A stretch of DNA of 64,000 bases from Paenibacillus sp. Root444D2. Its GTDB lineage: Bacteria > Bacillota > Bacilli > Paenibacillales > NBRC-103111. The notes beneath the pieces were generated by a model. The model was not told where the DNA came from and made no database searches. It worked only from the letters and a program-made list of their open reading frames with translations. Of this stretch, positions 61,797 through 64,000 are shown one piece after another. A program made the translations under genes and the position numbers. The DNA lies in contig NZ_LMEO01000045.1 of assembly GCF_001426375.1 (NCBI RefSeq), positions 1-64,000 of the forward strand. Reading direction: 5' to 3'. Each line of letters begins with the position of its first letter. Within the stretch, counting starts at the first letter, position 1.

Positions 61797-62372
61797 TTGA
61801 CAACGACCGGTTTATTCGACTCCTTCCCTCTACTTACAACAAACCGTTTATGTTTGCGTCAAATGAACACTGAGGATGCTGAGGATCTTTATCTCTTCTA
61901 TTCCGACTCCAAGGTCACCCAATATCTAGACTGGAATGGCCCTGCCTCTATCCAAGATTCCATAGACTTAATTCACTCATGGAATCAATATTTTCAAGAT
62001 AAACGGCTATTCCCTTGGGGGATATCTTTGAAGACCGATCCCACCTTAATTGGCACCGTCATGTTCATGCCGATTCGAGATACGTTTGAAAAGAAGCCTC
62101 TTCTTCCTCTCAACGTTGGTTTCGAATTAAACCGTCATTATTGGAATAAGGGCATCATGTCCGAAGCACTTGAAGCTGTTCTTGCCTTTAGTCGGGAACA
62201 TATTGGCGCACATCGTATTCAAGCAGAAGTATTTCCTGAAAATAAAGCTTCTTTGAAGGTATTGGAGAAGCTGGGCTTTAAGCAAGAAGGACTGATGCAT
62301 CAATATCTGATGCATGAAGTCACGCGGACATTTCTGGATGTGATCATGCTTGCTTTTATTAATAATACATAA
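61797..62372 (+). CDS. GNAT family acetyltransferase (RimJ/RimL type)
   Basis: A 191-residue acetyltransferase. The TTG at 61797 is chosen because AGGTGA lies five bases upstream; the TTG at 61764 has no such site. Family features are LTTNRLCLRQMNTEDAEDLYLFYSD, VGFELNRHYWNKGIMSEALEAVLAF and HRIQAEVFPENKASLKVLEKLGFKQEGLMHQYL, the RimJ/RimL signature. Substrate probably a protein N-terminus or a small amine. Confidence 0.88.
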   Translation: MTTTGLFDSFPLLTTNRLCLRQMNTEDAEDLYLFYSDSKVTQYLDWNGPASIQDSIDLIHSWNQYFQDKRLFPWGISLKTDPTLIGTVMFMPIRDTFEKKPLLPLNVGFELNRHYWNKGIMSEALEAVLAFSREHIGAHRIQAEVFPENKASLKVLEKLGFKQEGLMHQYLMHEVTRTFLDVIMLAFINNT

Positions 62373-62405
62373 AGTCCGAGGAGTCGTAACCGCTCGGACT
62401 TCTCT
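62372..62405 (+). terminator. Terminator of the acetyltransferase gene
   Basis: AAGTCCGAG pairs with CTCGGACTT, followed by a pyrimidine-rich tail. Confidence 0.75.
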
Positions 62406-62463
62406 TCTATCCTATTGTTTAACCAACTGCCACTTCTTGCTGAGTCAGCACACTTCTTTCTCA

Positions 62464-63477
62464 TTATGTACTCTGTCTAACAATGAGCTTAGGCTCCAGA
62501 ACCGTCAGTTTCTTCACTTTTTCCTTCTGAATCAATCTCGATAATAATGCCATCGCTTGACTCCCAAGCTCTTCACTATGCTGCGAAACAGTTGTCAGTT
62601 CGGGATTCATCGCAGAAGCTAATTGGGTGTCATCAAACCCTGCAATCGCGATGTCTTCGGGAATCCGCAACCCGCGTGAAATAGCCGCTTTCATAGCACC
62701 AATGGCTACGTAATCGTTAATACAAAGAAAGGCCGTTGGACAATTTGGCAGCGTAAGGAACTGATCCATCAACTTGCGGCCGCATTCCATAGAGAAGTCT
62801 CCCAAGCGTACGATTTGTTTGCGAAAAGGGAGATCATTCGCTCCCAGCGTACTTTTGTAGGCTTGCAGCTTTTCCATCGTTGTTGTCGTTTCAGCGCTTC
62901 CCCCTAAGAAGCCGATGCTTCGATGCCCGCGATCAATAAGGTGCTGCATAATGAGCTGGGTCCCCGCATACTCGTCCGTTTTCACCCGATGACAGGGATG
63001 CCCCGGAAGACTGCCATTAATTAAGACAATTGGAATTCTCTTCTGGATATCCACGACTTCCTGTACGAGCAGTTCGGGGCATAGGCGTGAATTAATTCGT
63101 CCCCCCATGAAAATGAGTCCTTCCACCTGTCTTTCACAAAGCAGATTTAAATATTCAGATTCTCTGCTGAAGTTGCTAAATGTATTACATAGAAAGAGTG
63201 TGAATCCCAGCTTCATCGCAGCTCGCTCTGCCCCTCCGAACACCTCAGGGAAAAACATGTTACTGCTATCTGGGAATAATACGCCAATCATGCCCGTTTT
63301 CTTATTCACCAGACTGCGTGCCAACGCATTGGGCTGAAACTTATGCTTTTCAATAATCGCCATAATCCTCTGCCTAGTCGAGGTTCGAACGGGTGCGGTA
63401 TCATTGAGAACACGGGAAACTGTCGCGACGGAGACGTTCGCTTCTCGGGCAATATCATAGACGGTTATAGATTCCAA
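62464..63477 (-). CDS. LacI-family transcriptional regulator
   Basis: A 337-residue repressor: helix-turn-helix TVYDIAREANVSVATVSRVLNDTAPV, hinge NALARSL, and a sugar-binding core with GVLFPDSSNMFFPEVFGGAERAA and PEDIAIAGFDDTQLASAMNPELTTVSQ. It lies downstream of the binding-protein gene at 63552, separated by a terminator, and probably regulates that sugar operon, which begins outside the window. Confidence 0.9.
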   Translation of the reverse strand: MESITVYDIAREANVSVATVSRVLNDTAPVRTSTRQRIMAIIEKHKFQPNALARSLVNKKTGMIGVLFPDSSNMFFPEVFGGAERAAMKLGFTLFLCNTFSNFSRESEYLNLLCERQVEGLIFMGGRINSRLCPELLVQEVVDIQKRIPIVLINGSLPGHPCHRVKTDEYAGTQLIMQHLIDRGHRSIGFLGGSAETTTTMEKLQAYKSTLGANDLPFRKQIVRLGDFSMECGRKLMDQFLTLPNCPTAFLCINDYVAIGAMKAAISRGLRIPEDIAIAGFDDTQLASAMNPELTTVSQHSEELGSQAMALLSRLIQKEKVKKLTVLEPKLIVRQST

Positions 63478-63497
63478 GAATACACTCTCCGTTACGT

Positions 63498-63541
63498 CAA
63501 AATGTAAAGATCGAAGGCCTGTTCAGAGACAGACCTTCGAT
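63498..63541 (-). terminator. Terminator after the last binding-protein gene
   Basis: ATCGAAGGTCTGT pairs with ACAGGCCTTCGAT over 13 positions with one G-T pair. It lies just after the stop codon at 63552 on the minus strand. Confidence 0.75.
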
Positions 63542-63551
63542 ATCTTTATCC

Positions 63552-64000
63552 TTATTTGCTGCTTTCTACAGTGGTTTTGAAGGCATCCAATTGTTTTTGG
63601 ACTTCAGCCATCAGCTTATCAAAACCTGCTGTTTTCAGCTTCGCGCGGAAATCATCAACTGCTTTGACTGGGTCTCCCGCTTTGCCATAAAGAATCGCAG
63701 GTCCCATTTGTCCAACAACTTGAGTAACCGCAGTCAGCTCGTTTGACACAGGTCCCTTATCGAAAACGAATCGGCCATATGGGAATGGCTTTTTGATTTT
63801 GTCATAGGATGCATAAATCGCGCCTTTTCCTGAATACTCATTGCCATCTGGAATTTCATTCTTATCGATACGTCCACCCCAGAAGTTGGAATAGAATTCG
63901 TCTCTTTGTACATCATAACCATCTGGACGGAAACGTTTGCCATCTTTGACGACGTACTGCACGCCTTCCAAGCCGTAATTCATCAAACGATACACTTCCG
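63552..64000 (-). CDS. Extracellular sugar-binding protein, partial (C-terminal part)
   Basis: The frame runs off the end of the window; only the last roughly 148 residues are seen. They contain RLMNYGLEGVQYVVKDGK and an Asp/Gly-rich segment, ending AEVQKQLDAFKTTVES, as in LplA-type Paenibacillus sugar-binding lipoproteins of family 1. The N-terminus and signal peptide lie beyond 64000. Confidence 0.8.
   Translation of the reverse strand, partial: EVYRLMNYGLEGVQYVVKDGKRFRPDGYDVQRDEFYSNFWGGRIDKNEIPDGNEYSGKGAIYASYDKIKKPFPYGRFVFDKGPVSNELTAVTQVVGQMGPAILYGKAGDPVKAVDDFRAKLKTAGFDKLMAEVQKQLDAFKTTVESSK

Overview
The window looks like a chromosomal segment of a spore-forming Firmicute, most probably Paenibacillus or a close relative. 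The evidence is a five-gene GerA-type germinant receptor operon, a Spo0M homologue, YesM/YesN-type two-component regulators beside extracytoplasmic sugar ABC transporters, AGGAGG-type ribosome binding sites, and frequent TTG/GTG starts. No rRNA, tRNA, insertion sequence or CRISPR array was seen.

Layout. 1-0.7 kb: a half-array of short palindromes and an unlisted 54-codon gene. 0.7-4 kb: kduI, a DeoR-type regulator, kduD and a TIM-barrel isomerase, a compact operon for uronate catabolism. 4-6.1 kb: HbpS/GlcG-like and DJ-1/PfpI-like genes and a small basic protein. 6.2-12.2 kb: germinant receptor operon in which the B and C subunit genes are duplicated in tandem (A-B-C-B-C). 12.4-27.4 kb: a block all on the minus strand that resembles organosulfur or peptide scavenging clusters: HPr-like protein, LysR regulator, two NtaA/SnaA/DszA-type flavin monooxygenases, a Dpp/Gsi-type peptide importer with a fused double ATPase, an amino-acid importer without ATPase, a SolA-type oxidase, an acetyltransferase and a third luciferase-like enzyme. 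28.6-30.9 kb: remnant of a sugar isomerase operon (5'-truncated isomerase, FucU-like mutarotase, LacI regulator, paired operators). 33.9-37.6 kb: a Tat module: tatA, a secreted RidA-like protein and a Tat-signal flavin amine oxidase on the minus strand, divergent from a TnrA-like regulator and tatC; the shared intergenic region holds two exact GlnR/TnrA-type boxes. 37.6-44.8 kb: LysR gene and APC permease, spo0M, an ATPase, gene remnants with P-loops, an iron alcohol dehydrogenase and an L,D-transpeptidase. 44.9-53.7 kb: a 1731-residue protein kinase / ATPase / GAF / histidine kinase hybrid, its FAD-oxidoreductase neighbour, and a divergent pseudokinase-PASTA membrane protein. 54.5-61.2 kb: sugar ABC importer and its YesMN-like two-component system. 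61.3-64 kb: chemoreceptor remnant, acetyltransferase, LacI regulator and the end of another sugar-binding lipoprotein.

The most unusual signal is not a gene. Four intergenic regions (5.5, 28.4, 31.1 and 54.0 kb) each carry exactly four short palindromes of the form TTGTTGYA-N5-TRCAACAA. Their centres are spaced 51/52, 62 and 51/52 bp in every array, with linkers that do not look conserved by eye. These distances are close to 5, 6 and 5 turns of B-DNA, so all four sites would lie on one face of the helix. A fifth region (77-149) has two such palindromes 52 bp apart. A second dispersed repeat family (28.1-28.3 and 33.5-33.7 kb) also has copies spaced about 51 bp. I know no name for either family.

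All functional calls rest on reading the sequence and on recalled family knowledge; no database search was possible.
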